Assembly (NCBI GenBank): GCA_030158185.1
Contig: JAOATP010000145.1
Span: forward strand, 1-33,349
Source of the DNA: Propionicimonas sp.
Lineage (GTDB): Bacteria > Actinomycetota > Actinomycetes > Propionibacteriales > Propionibacteriaceae
Length of the DNA: 33,349 nucleotides
Direction: 5' to 3'
Within the stretch, counting starts at the first letter, position 1. Each line of letters opens with the position of its first letter. Of the stretch, positions 1 to 6,906 are shown in pieces. The translations under genes and the position numbers were made by a program. The notes beneath the pieces are model-generated. The model saw nothing but the letters and a program-made list of their open reading frames with translations, did not search any database and was not told the DNA's origin.

Positions 1-139
1 GCGCCTCAGAGTGCCAACCAACGATGCCGTTAGACCCATAGACGGGGAACTCGCCATCATCTCGCTGCCCGGCGGGGAGGCTCTTTCCATACTTGAGCTC
101 ACACACCTCACCCAAGTCAACAATCGGCCAGCTCGTCAC
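1..139 (-). CDS. hsdS: Type I restriction system specificity subunit HsdS (N-terminal fragment, cut by window edge)
   Basis: This gene is not in the ORF track. Translating the minus strand from a GTG at 139 gives about 46 residues containing LGEVCELKYGKSLP and FPVYGSNGIVGWH. This is the usual opening of an HsdS target-recognition domain. HsdS selects the DNA sequence that the type I complex methylates or cleaves. The GTG overlaps the TGA of hsdM (GTGA, 136-139), so the two are translationally coupled, as expected for subunits of one complex. The rest of the gene, and probably hsdR, lies beyond the left edge. The recognition sequence cannot be predicted from this fragment. Confidence 0.88.
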   Translation of the reverse strand, partial: MTSWPIVDLGEVCELKYGKSLPAGQRDDGEFPVYGSNGIVGWHSEA

Positions 140-1668
140 GCCAGCATCGCCTTCAGCTCGACCAGGCCGTGCCGGATCTCGTCCTCCAGTTGCTGCAGGT
201 CAGCAATGATCTCGGCGGGCGCCCGGTGCCCCACGTCCTCGTGCACGACCTCCTTGTAGCGGTTGAGAGAGAGGTCGTATCCCGGCGCCTCGATCTCGGC
301 CTTGGGCACGCAGAAGCTCTGCTCGGTGCGAGCCCGGGTGAGTTCGGAGGCTTCGCTAGGCCCTTCGTGACGCTCCGCTCGTTCCTCACGGAGCTCCTCA
401 GGGACCGAATGGTGGCCGGGCTTCGTCAGGCTCAGCCAGCGTTCCAGGAGGTCTGGCAGGTCGTTCGATTCAATGGGGTTGCGCTTGTCGTCGAGGGAGA
501 AACCGTCGGCCTGCACGTCGTAGAACCAGACGTGGTCGGTGCCTCCGGAGTTGGTCTTGGTGAACAGCAGGATCGCTGTCGACACCCCGGCGTAGGGGCG
601 GAAGACACCCGAGGGCAGCTTGATCACGGCGTCGAGCTTCTGGTCCTCGACCAGAACCTTCCTCAGTGCCTTGTGCGCGTTCGAGGAGCCGAACAGCACC
701 CCGTCCGGCACGATGACGGCCGCCCGTCCGCCGGGCTTGAGCATGCGCACGAACTGGGCGAGGAACAACAACTCCGTCTTCTTGGTCTTCACCACCTTCT
801 GCAGCTGCTTGGAGGTGGCCTCGAAGTCGAGCGAGCCGGCGAACGGCGGGTTGGCCAGCACCAGCGTGTAGCGGTCCTCATCGGTGTCGCCGGCCTCGGA
901 GAGCGAGTCCCGGTAGCTGATGTCGGGGGCCTCCACGCCGTGCAGCATCATGTTCATGCTGCCGATCCGCAGCATGGTGGAGTCGAAGTCGTAGCCGTGG
1001 AACATCGAGTTGTGGAAGTGGCTGCGCTGGGCGGCGTCCGTCATCACCGAAGGGTGATGCTCGCGCAGGTACTCACTGGCCGCGACAAGGAAGCCTGCGG
1101 TGCCGCACGCCGGGTCGCAGATCTCGTCGGTGGGGCCGGGCGCCATCAGGTCGACCATCAGCTTGATGATGTGCCGCGGGGTGCGGAACTGGCCGTTCTG
1201 GCCGGCACTGGCGATCTTGCCGAGCATGTACTCGTACAGGTCGCCGTTGGTGTCCCGGTCGGCCATCGGGATGTCGTTGACCATGTCGACCACCCGCGAC
1301 AGCAGCTGCGCGTTCGGGATGGTGAACCGGGCGTCCTTCATGTGGTGGGCGTAGGTGGAACCCACGCCGCCCAGGTCACGCAGGAACGGGAACACGTGGT
1401 CGCGGACCAGTTCGAGCATCACGTCCGGGTCCTGCTCGCGGAACTGGGACCAGCGCAGGAGCTGCTCACCGTCGTGGAAGATCGGGGACTCGATCGGGCG
1501 TCCGAGCCGGTTGGCCTTCTTCTCGGCCAGCGTCTGGAGCTCGTCGAGCCGCCGGATGAACAGCAGGTAGGTGATCTGCTCGATGACCTCCAGCGGGTTG
1601 CTGATGCCGCCCGACCAGAACGCGTCCCAGACCCGATCGACCTTGCCCTTGAGCGCTCCTGTGATCAC
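136..1668 (-). CDS. hsdM: Type I restriction-modification DNA methyltransferase subunit HsdM
   Basis: This is the 510-residue adenine-N6 DNA methyltransferase subunit of a type I restriction-modification system. The start MITGALKGKVDRVWDAFWSG matches the normal family start. An HsdM_N helical domain covers about residues 5-140. GQFRTPRHI (about 159-167) leads into the methyltransferase fold. Motif I (AdoMet binding) is DPACGTAGFL at about 185-194 and the catalytic motif IV is NPPF at about 273-276. The end, YDLSLNRYKEV, is the conserved tail that contacts HsdS. The odd part is at about residues 418-445. There the usual short linker before RTEQSF is lengthened, and 16 codons of it (VPEELREERAERHEGP) are encoded by a copy of a dispersed palindromic repeat, in frame. 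The catalytic motifs are intact, so the protein is probably functional. Confidence 0.95.
   Translation of the reverse strand: MITGALKGKVDRVWDAFWSGGISNPLEVIEQITYLLFIRRLDELQTLAEKKANRLGRPIESPIFHDGEQLLRWSQFREQDPDVMLELVRDHVFPFLRDLGGVGSTYAHHMKDARFTIPNAQLLSRVVDMVNDIPMADRDTNGDLYEYMLGKIASAGQNGQFRTPRHIIKLMVDLMAPGPTDEICDPACGTAGFLVAASEYLREHHPSVMTDAAQRSHFHNSMFHGYDFDSTMLRIGSMNMMLHGVEAPDISYRDSLSEAGDTDEDRYTLVLANPPFAGSLDFEATSKQLQKVVKTKKTELLFLAQFVRMLKPGGRAAVIVPDGVLFGSSNAHKALRKVLVEDQKLDAVIKLPSGVFRPYAGVSTAILLFTKTNSGGTDHVWFYDVQADGFSLDDKRNPIESNDLPDLLERWLSLTKPGHHSVPEELREERAERHEGPSEASELTRARTEQSFCVPKAEIEAPGYDLSLNRYKEVVHEDVGHRAPAEIIADLQQLEDEIRHGLVELKAMLA
359..406 (-). repeat. Dispersed palindromic repeat, copy 1 (inside hsdM)
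   Basis: This is a 48-nt element. On the minus strand it starts GGTCCCTGAGGAG and ends CGTCACGAAGGGCC. Between these ends is an inner stem CTCCG/CGGAG around an 11-nt loop. The same end sequences occur at 13505-13554 with a different inner stem, and a half copy occurs at 5199-5222. It is 16 codons long, so it keeps the hsdM frame. Confidence 0.7.
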
Positions 1669-1698
1669 CGCCGAAGCCTAACCTTCCGCGGTCCGGCC

Positions 1699-2319
1699 GT
1701 GACCCGACGACGCCGGTATCAGCTCGAGGACGGCGAGGCTCTCACCTCCATGAGCATCGGATGGGTCCTGCACCGCGACTGGGTCGTCGTCGACCAGGCG
1801 TTCGCGGACGAGCTGAGCGGGGTGCTGGCGTTCCAGAGGCCGCCCGCCGGCAGCACCCTCGTGCTCGTCGCGCGCTCCGTTCGCCATGCTCCCGAGTTCG
1901 TTCTCCGGGTGGTCGGCCATCGGGTGGTCGTGATCACCGAGTCCTATGACGGCAATGACGGCGCGATCGACACCAGCGGGACGATCGGCATGGCCGGCGC
2001 GCCCGGCCGTCCGGCGTCAGCACTGTCCCTGTATGCCCTTGCCGCAACCAACGTGCGGCTCATCGCCCGCGGCGGTCCCGGCGCTCCCGCGTCCGCCGGT
2101 CGCGCGCAGGGTCGCGGCGGGAATGGTGCGGCGGTCACCTTCCGGGCCCTTGCTCCCACTGGCATCCAGGCCCCGCCCGAACTGTGCGGGAAAGGCGGCC
2201 CCGGAGCGATCCCCGGCGCAGCAGTCACCCCGTCCGTGGCGTGGTACACCGGGAGCGCGCAGTGGCGCTCCGACGTCGAGGTCGTCCTCGGCACCCCGCT
2301 CGTCGCCCGCGCAGCCTGA
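1699..2319 (+). CDS. Glycine-rich protein of unknown function with a collagen-like stretch
   Basis: I do not recognise a characterised family. The first ~85 residues are rich in short beta strands (WVVVDQ, TLVLVARSV, RVVVITESYDG). After YDGNDGAIDTSG comes a Gly/Ala/Pro-rich region with collagen-like spacing (GTIGMAGAPGRP, GGPGAPASAG, GKGGPGAIPGA). The protein ends with a short hydrophobic strand. No signal peptide or membrane segment is obvious. The GTG at 1699 gives 206 residues. An ATG at 1750 in the same frame is an alternative, and neither has a strong ribosome binding site. The gene is divergent from hsdM with only 30 bp between the starts if the GTG is used, which favours a start nearer 1750. 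The frame stays open antisense through hsdM as well, so openness alone is weak support. Confidence 0.55.
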   Translation: MTRRRRYQLEDGEALTSMSIGWVLHRDWVVVDQAFADELSGVLAFQRPPAGSTLVLVARSVRHAPEFVLRVVGHRVVVITESYDGNDGAIDTSGTIGMAGAPGRPASALSLYALAATNVRLIARGGPGAPASAGRAQGRGGNGAAVTFRALAPTGIQAPPELCGKGGPGAIPGAAVTPSVAWYTGSAQWRSDVEVVLGTPLVARAA

Positions 2320-2351
2320 GGAGTCCTGGGCTTCGCGCACCCTCCTGGTGC

Positions 2352-2381
2352 TGTCAGCAGCTCGTGCAGTGTGGGTATCTT
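2352..2381 (+). promoter_or_regulatory. Possible sigma-70-type promoter of the YjbR-like gene
   Basis: TGTCAG and TATCTT are 18 bp apart, about 30 bp upstream of the GTG at 2412. The fit to actinobacterial -35/-10 elements is moderate and no experiment supports it. Confidence 0.3.
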
Positions 2382-2411
2382 CGAGCCAGCCCAGGCGAAC
2401 GGAGACCCACC

Positions 2412-2804
2412 GTGGAGCACCCGAAGATGTTCGACGACGACGACCCGGTGCTGGCTCGCGTCCGGCGGATCGCCCTTGCCTTCCCCGAGGCTGCCGAGAA
2501 GGTCTCGCACGGGCGTCCGGCGTTCTTCACGCGCAAGGTGTTCGCCTACTACGGCGGCTCGCAGAAGGTGCACGGCGAGTGGGTGCAGCACCCCACGTCG
2601 GTGATGGTGCTGGCCGACCTCGACGGGCAGTCGGCGATGCGCGCGCTGCCCAACGCCTGGGTGCCCGCCTACCTCGGCCCGTACGGGTGGACGGGGCTCG
2701 ACCTCGGCCCGCGGACCGACTGGGACGACGTCGCCGGCTTCATCGAGGAGTCGTACCGGTTCACCGCCGCTGCCCGGCTGATCACCCAGCTGGACGGGTC
2801 CTGA
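2412..2804 (+). CDS. MmcQ/YjbR family protein
   Basis: The product has 130 residues and the features of the small YjbR (CyaY-like fold) family. These are an N-terminal helix (VLARVRRIALAFPEAAEKVSHG), FFTRKVFAYYGG, the middle strand SVMVLADLDGQSAMR, and the tail DWDDVAGFIEESYRFTA. Members are often annotated as DNA-binding, but the molecular role of most is unknown. The GTG at 2412 follows GAACGGAGACC at a suitable distance. The ATG at 2427 is a weaker alternative. The longer ORF in the track starts far upstream and is not supported. The gene stands alone on the plus strand and is convergent with the fructosamine-kinase-like gene. Confidence 0.85.
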   Translation: MEHPKMFDDDDPVLARVRRIALAFPEAAEKVSHGRPAFFTRKVFAYYGGSQKVHGEWVQHPTSVMVLADLDGQSAMRALPNAWVPAYLGPYGWTGLDLGPRTDWDDVAGFIEESYRFTAAARLITQLDGS

Positions 2805-2849
2805 AGGGAGTGACAGGCGGCGCGATTCCCGCCTGTCGGCGCGGGTCCA

Positions 2850-3647
2850 TCAGGCGTAGCTCCGCGCGACCGACAGCGCCTGGGCGCCGTAGCCGCCGCC
2901 GAACAGCAGGGCGTGGAACATGAGCGGCGAAAGTGCGTGCAGCGACAGTCGGTCGCGCCAGCCGTCGGCAAGGGGCGAGACCTCGTCGTAGGCGGCGTAG
3001 ACCTCGGACAGGTGGGCGAGTCCGAACAGGGCGAGCATGCCGAGGTCGGATTCCGCGTGGTCGCCGCGGGCGAGCGGGTCGATGAGCGCGGCACCGGTGG
3101 CTTCCCCGGTCCACAGCACATTGCCCGCCCAGAGGTCGCCGTGGACGCGAGCCACCGCTCCTTCGACGAGAGCAGGCTGGGGCACGTCGAACTCACCGGC
3201 GCGCAGGCGGTCGCAGAGTCGGTCGTAGGTGCGGGCCTCCGCCGCGTCGATCAGGCCGCCGTCGCGCAGGCGCCGGGTGAACACGGCGATGCGCCAGTCG
3301 GCGTAGAAACGTCCCCAGGTCGCCGGCGCGTCGGCGGCGTCGAGGATGAACGGCTGGCGGGAACGCCCGATGGTGTCACCGCCGGGCCAGTCCTCGGGCG
3401 GGCAGCCGAACCAGCCGGCGCCGGCGGCGTGCGTCCGGGTCAGTGAGGCACCGAAGCGCCGCGCGGATTCCCGCGTCGCGGCAACCTCCGCGACGTACTC
3501 GAGCTCGAGCCGGGTCGGGGCGAGCCCGAGCACCCGCACGATGCGGGTGCCGCCGGCCTCCTCCGCCTCGGCGAGCCAGCGCAACCCGGCAACCTCCTGG
3601 TCGAGGCGCTCCCCGCTGGGGGCGGTCTTCACGAAGATCCCGGGCAC
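2850..3647 (-). CDS. Fructosamine kinase / ketosamine-3-kinase family protein
   Basis: The product has 265 residues and a small kinase fold related to aminoglycoside phosphotransferases. The family phosphorylates sugars attached to amino groups, which leads to deglycation of proteins or amino acids. Visible features are IFVKTAPSGERLDQEVAGLRWL (ATP-binding lysine and adjacent glutamate), RFGASLTRTHAAG, the catalytic loop HGDLWAGN (about 169-176), and IDPLARGDHAESDLGML, which holds the metal-binding Asp and the family's downstream acidic motif. The GTG at 3647 gives the usual family N-terminus. The track ORF extends 40 residues further, through the box-rich intergenic region. The gene lies downstream of fic on the same strand with 94 bp between them. 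That gap carries a pair of the same boxes found in front of fic, so the two may be co-regulated. Confidence 0.85.
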   Translation of the reverse strand: MPGIFVKTAPSGERLDQEVAGLRWLAEAEEAGGTRIVRVLGLAPTRLELEYVAEVAATRESARRFGASLTRTHAAGAGWFGCPPEDWPGGDTIGRSRQPFILDAADAPATWGRFYADWRIAVFTRRLRDGGLIDAAEARTYDRLCDRLRAGEFDVPQPALVEGAVARVHGDLWAGNVLWTGEATGAALIDPLARGDHAESDLGMLALFGLAHLSEVYAAYDEVSPLADGWRDRLSLHALSPLMFHALLFGGGYGAQALSVARSYA

Positions 3648-3691
3648 GCGGCCACCGTAGCCGCCGGCGCTGCGCCGACCGAGTGACCTCG

Positions 3692-3734
3692 AACTCCAAG
3701 CCAACTGCAACCTCGGTTCTGGAATTGGAGTTGG
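3692..3734. promoter_or_regulatory. AACTCCAA/TTGGAGTT box pair between fic and the kinase gene
   Basis: AACTCCAA (3692-3699) and TTGGAGTT (3725-3732) are perfect inverted repeats. Inside them, CCAACTGCAA pairs with TTGGAGTTGG with one mismatch. The pair lies just after the fic stop codon and upstream of the kinase start. It matches the larger cluster in front of fic. An operator is the simplest reading; a transcription terminator is the alternative. Confidence 0.55.
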
Positions 3735-3741
3735 CCGGTGG

Positions 3742-5070
3742 TCAGCGGCCGAGTGCCTCCCGCGCATCAGGTGCCGGCCGCCAGACGTAGGCCCTGCCCC
3801 GCTTCTGCCGAAGCAGGACGCCGCTCTCGGCCAGACCGATCAGATCGTGGCGCGCCGTCTCCGTGGTCACATGGTGGCTGTTGGCGTGCGACACCACCGA
3901 GAACTCCGCGCTGGGGTTGGAGAGCGCAAGCTCGATGACGGCCAGTTGTCGATGGTTGAAGTCCACGTGCTTGCCACTCAGAATCGACTTCACGGCCTGC
4001 CGCTCGCGGACCTTCTCCCGCAGATAGTCCTCAAGGTCGTTGAACGCGCGATCCAGGACCTGCAGGTGGTAGATGAAGAAGTAGGTGAGGTCAGATTCAT
4101 ACTCAGTATTCAGATAGGAATGGGCATATTTCGTCTGAGCATTCTTGAGGATTGTCGAAATTGTGACGAACTCCGTTAACCAGAGGCCCTGGTGCAGCAT
4201 GCTCCAGTAGAAGAGGGTTCTCGCGAGGCGGCCGTTGCCGTCAACGAAGTAATGGTCGTGCCCCACCATGAAGTGGACAGCGATGGCCCGCAGGACGGGG
4301 AAGAGCCACGGTCCTTCATCTGCGCTCGCGTTTGCAAAGTCGCACAGTTCCTGGAGTCGCTCCTCCAGCTGTTCGGCCGGCGGCGGCGAGTGGAGCACCT
4401 CCCCCTCGAACGTACCGACATGCACGCGCTCGTCCTGCGGCCGCTGGATCCTTCCGCCGTCGTCGGGCTCGTCGAGCGTGCCAAGGGTGACGAGACTGTG
4501 AAGCTCGCGAACAATGGCTGGCGTCAATGACGCTTCTCGAATCTCGAGAATGAACATCATCGCCTGATAGTTGTTCCAGATCATCCGTTCGCTCTTGTCC
4601 TGCGGGTCACGGCCGCTGCGCAGCATTTCCTTGGCGACCTTGCGCGTGGTTGCCGCACCCTCGAGCTGACTGGAAGTGATGGACTCCTCCATCAACGACC
4701 GAACCACATAGGTGTCCCTTGTAGCGGGATTTGTGACCGGTTCGGCCATCCCGATGTTGCCGCCAGCCTTGCTGGATACCTGGCTGGCGAGCCTGAGCAC
4801 CTCGTCGGGTAGTGCGTAGCTGAAGAAGCTGCCCTGAAGGTCCCGGAGCGGCAGTGCACGCCACTGACTCCTCCGCTGGATGCTCGTTGCGGCCCACCAC
4901 TGGAGAGGCGTCAACCCCTCCGGTGGCGTGTGGAAGCGGAACTTCTCCCACGGCAGGTACGCATCGCTCCCCACCTTGACGCTTGCCACGGCTGCTGCGA
5001 ACTGGGTGATCGAACCATCGAAGACCTCGAGGTAGTCGAACGCGACCGGTGGCTTGGCGGGAATCTTCAT
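3742..5070 (-). CDS. Fic family protein (class II, inhibitory motif N-terminal) with C-terminal winged helix
   Basis: The product has 442 residues. Fic domains usually transfer AMP or another phosphate-containing group to hydroxyl side chains of target proteins. The core motif is HYFVDGNGRLAR (about 273-284). It has Tyr where the consensus has Pro, but the catalytic His and the Asp, Asn, Gly and Arg residues are kept. An autoinhibitory motif SSQLEG (about 133-138; pattern S/T-x3-E-G/N) precedes the Fic domain, which makes it class II. A Fic N-terminal domain covers about residues 30-110. The C-terminus from about 375 looks like a winged helix (RQLAVIELALSN, VTTETARHDLIGLAESGVLL), so it may bind DNA. 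Box clusters on both sides suggest autoregulation. Base composition appears lower in GC than that of its neighbours, which hints at acquisition by transfer. The target is unknown. Confidence 0.92.
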   Translation of the reverse strand: MKIPAKPPVAFDYLEVFDGSITQFAAAVASVKVGSDAYLPWEKFRFHTPPEGLTPLQWWAATSIQRRSQWRALPLRDLQGSFFSYALPDEVLRLASQVSSKAGGNIGMAEPVTNPATRDTYVVRSLMEESITSSQLEGAATTRKVAKEMLRSGRDPQDKSERMIWNNYQAMMFILEIREASLTPAIVRELHSLVTLGTLDEPDDGGRIQRPQDERVHVGTFEGEVLHSPPPAEQLEERLQELCDFANASADEGPWLFPVLRAIAVHFMVGHDHYFVDGNGRLARTLFYWSMLHQGLWLTEFVTISTILKNAQTKYAHSYLNTEYESDLTYFFIYHLQVLDRAFNDLEDYLREKVRERQAVKSILSGKHVDFNHRQLAVIELALSNPSAEFSVVSHANSHHVTTETARHDLIGLAESGVLLRQKRGRAYVWRPAPDAREALGR

Positions 5071-5081
5071 GTCCTCATCCT

Positions 5082-5181
5082 AACTCCAAATGCAATCGCA
5101 ACTTGGAGTTGGAGTTGGACGGTCCGATGAGCCATCTCCAAGCAACTACAAGAGGTGGGTTGGACTTGGAGTTGAGTTGGA
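5082..5181. promoter_or_regulatory. Cluster of TTGGAGTTG-type boxes upstream of fic
   Basis: In the 110 bp ahead of the fic start I see AACTCCAA (5082-5089), TTGGAGTTGGAGTTGG (5103-5118), CTCCAAGCAACT (5137-5148) and TTGGACTTGGAGTTGAGTTGGA (5160-5181). They form both inverted and direct repeats of one short word. The first box is only 12 bp from the ATG, so binding there would cover the promoter or start region. The winged helix of Fic itself is the obvious candidate binder, but this is inference. Confidence 0.65.
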
Positions 5182-5198
5182 CCGGACATCGCCACCCG

Positions 5199-5222
5199 CC
5201 CTCACGAAGCTCCTCAAGGATC
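5199..5222 (-). repeat. Dispersed palindromic repeat, half copy
   Basis: On the minus strand this reads GATCCTTGAGGAGCTTCGTG and continues GAGG. It matches the first 24 nt of the copy in hsdM at about 20 of 24 positions. The second half is not recognisable. It lies between the fic box cluster and the esterase gene. Confidence 0.45.
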
Positions 5223-5247
5223 GGTAGGTGACACGTCCACCGCGCGC

Positions 5248-5253
5248 GATACT
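5248..5253 (+). promoter_or_regulatory. Possible -10 element of a leaderless esterase mRNA
   Basis: GATACT ends 6 bp before the ATG at 5260, and no Shine-Dalgarno sequence is visible. This is the spacing expected when transcription starts at the start codon. Confidence 0.35.
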
Positions 5254-5259
5254 GGCTAC

Positions 5260-6120
5260 ATGACGGTGCAGCCGGACGTGATGAAGCTCCGGGCCGACGC
5301 CAGGGAGCGGGCGGCGGCGCGCACCCCGATCCCCTTCGACGGCGACATCGTCGGCGACAAGCTCGCCGGCATCGCCGTGCGGCGCTACGAACCCACCGGC
5401 GCGTCCCCCGGTGCCCTCATCTACCTGCACGGCGGCTACGGCGTCTTCGGCGACCTCGACCTGCAGGACAACTACTGCCGCCTCCTCGCAGCCGGTCTCG
5501 CCGTGGAGGTGGTCTCCGTCGACTACCGGCTGGCGCCGGAGGCCTCCCTCGCCGAGTCCGTCGCCGACGCGTTGACCGTGCTCGACCTGCTGCACGCGCG
5601 CGGCGTCCCCCGGTTGTGGCTGGCCGGCGACTCGGCCGGCGGCGCTGTCGCCTGTCTCGCGGCGGAAGCAACCGACCTCCCGCTGGAAGGCCTGCTGCTC
5701 ACCAACCCCGTCCTCGACCTCTCGCTGAACTCGTTCGACGACGACGCCCCCGAAGGCCCGGACCGGGAGCTGTCCGAGTTCGCCCTCCTCGCGTGGTGCC
5801 GCGTCGACGACCTCGCCCATGCCCCGGAGTTGCGCTATCGCACGGAAGGCCTGCCGCCCTGCCTCGTCGTCGTCGGCGACCGGGACGCGCTCGTCCCGGA
5901 GGCCCGCGCCTTCGTCGCAGCCTGTGGGACGACGGGCGTCCGCAGCCGGCTGGTGGTGTTGCCCGGTGCCGGGCACGGTTTCGTCTCCGCCGGGCGCGCG
6001 CCCGACGTGGTGGCGGCAGCCGTCAGCTGGTTCGAGCTGGCGAGCCCCGGCGCCTTCATCGGGCTTCCTGATTCATCGGGATTGACGATGGATGAGCAGG
6101 GTCCGAGCATGGGAGCGTGA
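5260..6120 (+). CDS. Alpha/beta hydrolase, hormone-sensitive-lipase-like esterase
   Basis: The product has 286 residues and is a family IV (HSL-type) carboxylesterase. The oxyanion motif is HGGY (about 57-60) within IYLHGGYGVFGD. The nucleophile is Ser125 in GDSAGG. The acid is in GDRDALV (about 206-212) and the base is His239 in GAGHGF. YRLAPE (about 89-94) is typical of the family. There is no signal peptide, so it acts in the cytoplasm, probably on short-chain esters. The ATG lacks a clear ribosome binding site and may be leaderless. The stop codon overlaps the GTG of the MarR gene (GTGA, 6117-6120), so this is the first gene of a three-gene operon that the regulator may control. Confidence 0.9.
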   Translation: MTVQPDVMKLRADARERAAARTPIPFDGDIVGDKLAGIAVRRYEPTGASPGALIYLHGGYGVFGDLDLQDNYCRLLAAGLAVEVVSVDYRLAPEASLAESVADALTVLDLLHARGVPRLWLAGDSAGGAVACLAAEATDLPLEGLLLTNPVLDLSLNSFDDDAPEGPDRELSEFALLAWCRVDDLAHAPELRYRTEGLPPCLVVVGDRDALVPEARAFVAACGTTGVRSRLVVLPGAGHGFVSAGRAPDVVAAAVSWFELASPGAFIGLPDSSGLTMDEQGPSMGA

Positions 6121-6566
6121 CCGCAGCCGACGCCTTCTGTGACGCCTTCCCCGCCACGTACCTCGCCTTCCACCGCAGGGACGGGCGCCGCAACGAACTC
6201 ACGAACGCCTCCCGTGCCGTGCTCCAGCACCTCGCCCAGACCGGACCGGTCTCGATCGGCGAGGCGGCCCTGCACCTGGATCGTGCCCAGTCCGTGGTCA
6301 GCGAGATCGTCGCCCAGCTCGAGGGGCACGGGTTGCTCGAGCGCGAAGCCGATCCCGACAACCGCCGTCGCACCCTCGTCTGGCTGACCCGCGCCGGCCT
6401 GGAGCGGCTGCGCACGGACGCCGATGTGCTTGACCGCGAGCTCGTCGCAGCGGCGATGGCCGAACTGGACGAGGACACAAGACGTGGACTCCTGGACGGG
6501 CTCGAAGCCCTCCTCGCCGCGTCCACCCAGCGAAGGACCCCACCCAAGGAAAGGATTGACCGATGA
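6117..6566 (+). CDS. MarR family transcriptional regulator
   Basis: The product has 149 residues. The winged helix runs from about residue 30 to 100: ASRAVLQHLAQTGPVSIGEAALHL, then the recognition helix RAQSVVSEIVAQLEGHGLL. The wing EREADPDNRRRTLVWLT, with its DPDNRR motif, is characteristic of MarR proteins. C-terminal helices for dimerisation follow. These regulators usually repress their own operon and respond to small phenolic or oxidative ligands. The GTG start overlaps the esterase stop, and the TGA overlaps the ATG of the zinc-ribbon gene (ATGA, 6563-6566). This makes autoregulation of the esterase operon likely. Confidence 0.9.
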   Translation: MTAADAFCDAFPATYLAFHRRDGRRNELTNASRAVLQHLAQTGPVSIGEAALHLDRAQSVVSEIVAQLEGHGLLEREADPDNRRRTLVWLTRAGLERLRTDADVLDRELVAAAMAELDEDTRRGLLDGLEALLAASTQRRTPPKERIDR

Positions 6567-6802
6567 CCACCGACCTCAACTGCGAGAGCTGCGGCATGCC
6601 CATCGAGTCGGGCCACTACTGCCAGTTCTGCACCGACGAGCGTGGCTTCCTGCAGGACTTCGACACCCGCTTCGCCGCCATGGTCGACTGGCAGCAGCGC
6701 CGCACGCCGGACGCGTCCCGCGAGACCATCGAGGCAGAGACCCGCAGCTACATGTCCGGCATGCCGGCCTGGCGCAACCACCCAAGGCTCGCCAACGCCT
6801 GA
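6563..6802 (+). CDS. Small zinc-ribbon protein
   Basis: The product has 79 residues. Two CxxC pairs (C7ESC10 and C20QFC23) near the N-terminus form a predicted zinc ribbon. A helical C-terminal half follows (GFLQDFDTRFAAMVDWQQRR). Proteins of this type are annotated only as putative zinc-ribbon proteins. The translational coupling to MarR suggests a linked role, perhaps as an accessory to the regulator or the esterase. A ribosome binding site (AAGGAAAGG) lies just upstream within the MarR reading frame. Confidence 0.85.
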   Translation: MTTDLNCESCGMPIESGHYCQFCTDERGFLQDFDTRFAAMVDWQQRRTPDASRETIEAETRSYMSGMPAWRNHPRLANA

Positions 6803-6856
6803 CCCCACCCACCCACCCTCTCCCGACTTGTCGGGGGTGGTGGGGGCGGGGGTCAG
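6799..6856 (+). terminator. Long GC-rich hairpin after the esterase-MarR-zinc-ribbon operon
   Basis: CTGACCCC (6799-6806) pairs with GGGGTCAG (6849-6856). Inside, CCCACCC...CCCGAC pairs with GTCGGGGGTGGTGGG around a TT loop. There is no U-tract, as is common in GC-rich actinobacteria. The hairpin separates the operon from the ThrE-like gene. Confidence 0.65.
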
Positions 6857-6893
6857 CCCGCAGACGTGGTGACGGCGGCGGCGCGCGCCGTCC

Positions 6894-6899
6894 TAGCCT
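6894..6899 (+). promoter_or_regulatory. -10 element for a leaderless ThrE-like mRNA
   Basis: TAGCCT lies 7 bp before the GTG at 6907, and no ribosome binding site is visible. This is the classic layout for leaderless transcripts in actinobacteria. Confidence 0.5.
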
Positions 6900-6906
6900 T
6901 GATGGC

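Noticed and set aside
169-1698. Long plus-strand ORF (716 aa) antisense to hsdM
   Set aside because: It is the open complement of a clear HsdM in a GC-rich genome. Only the part after about 1699 has a protein-like pattern.
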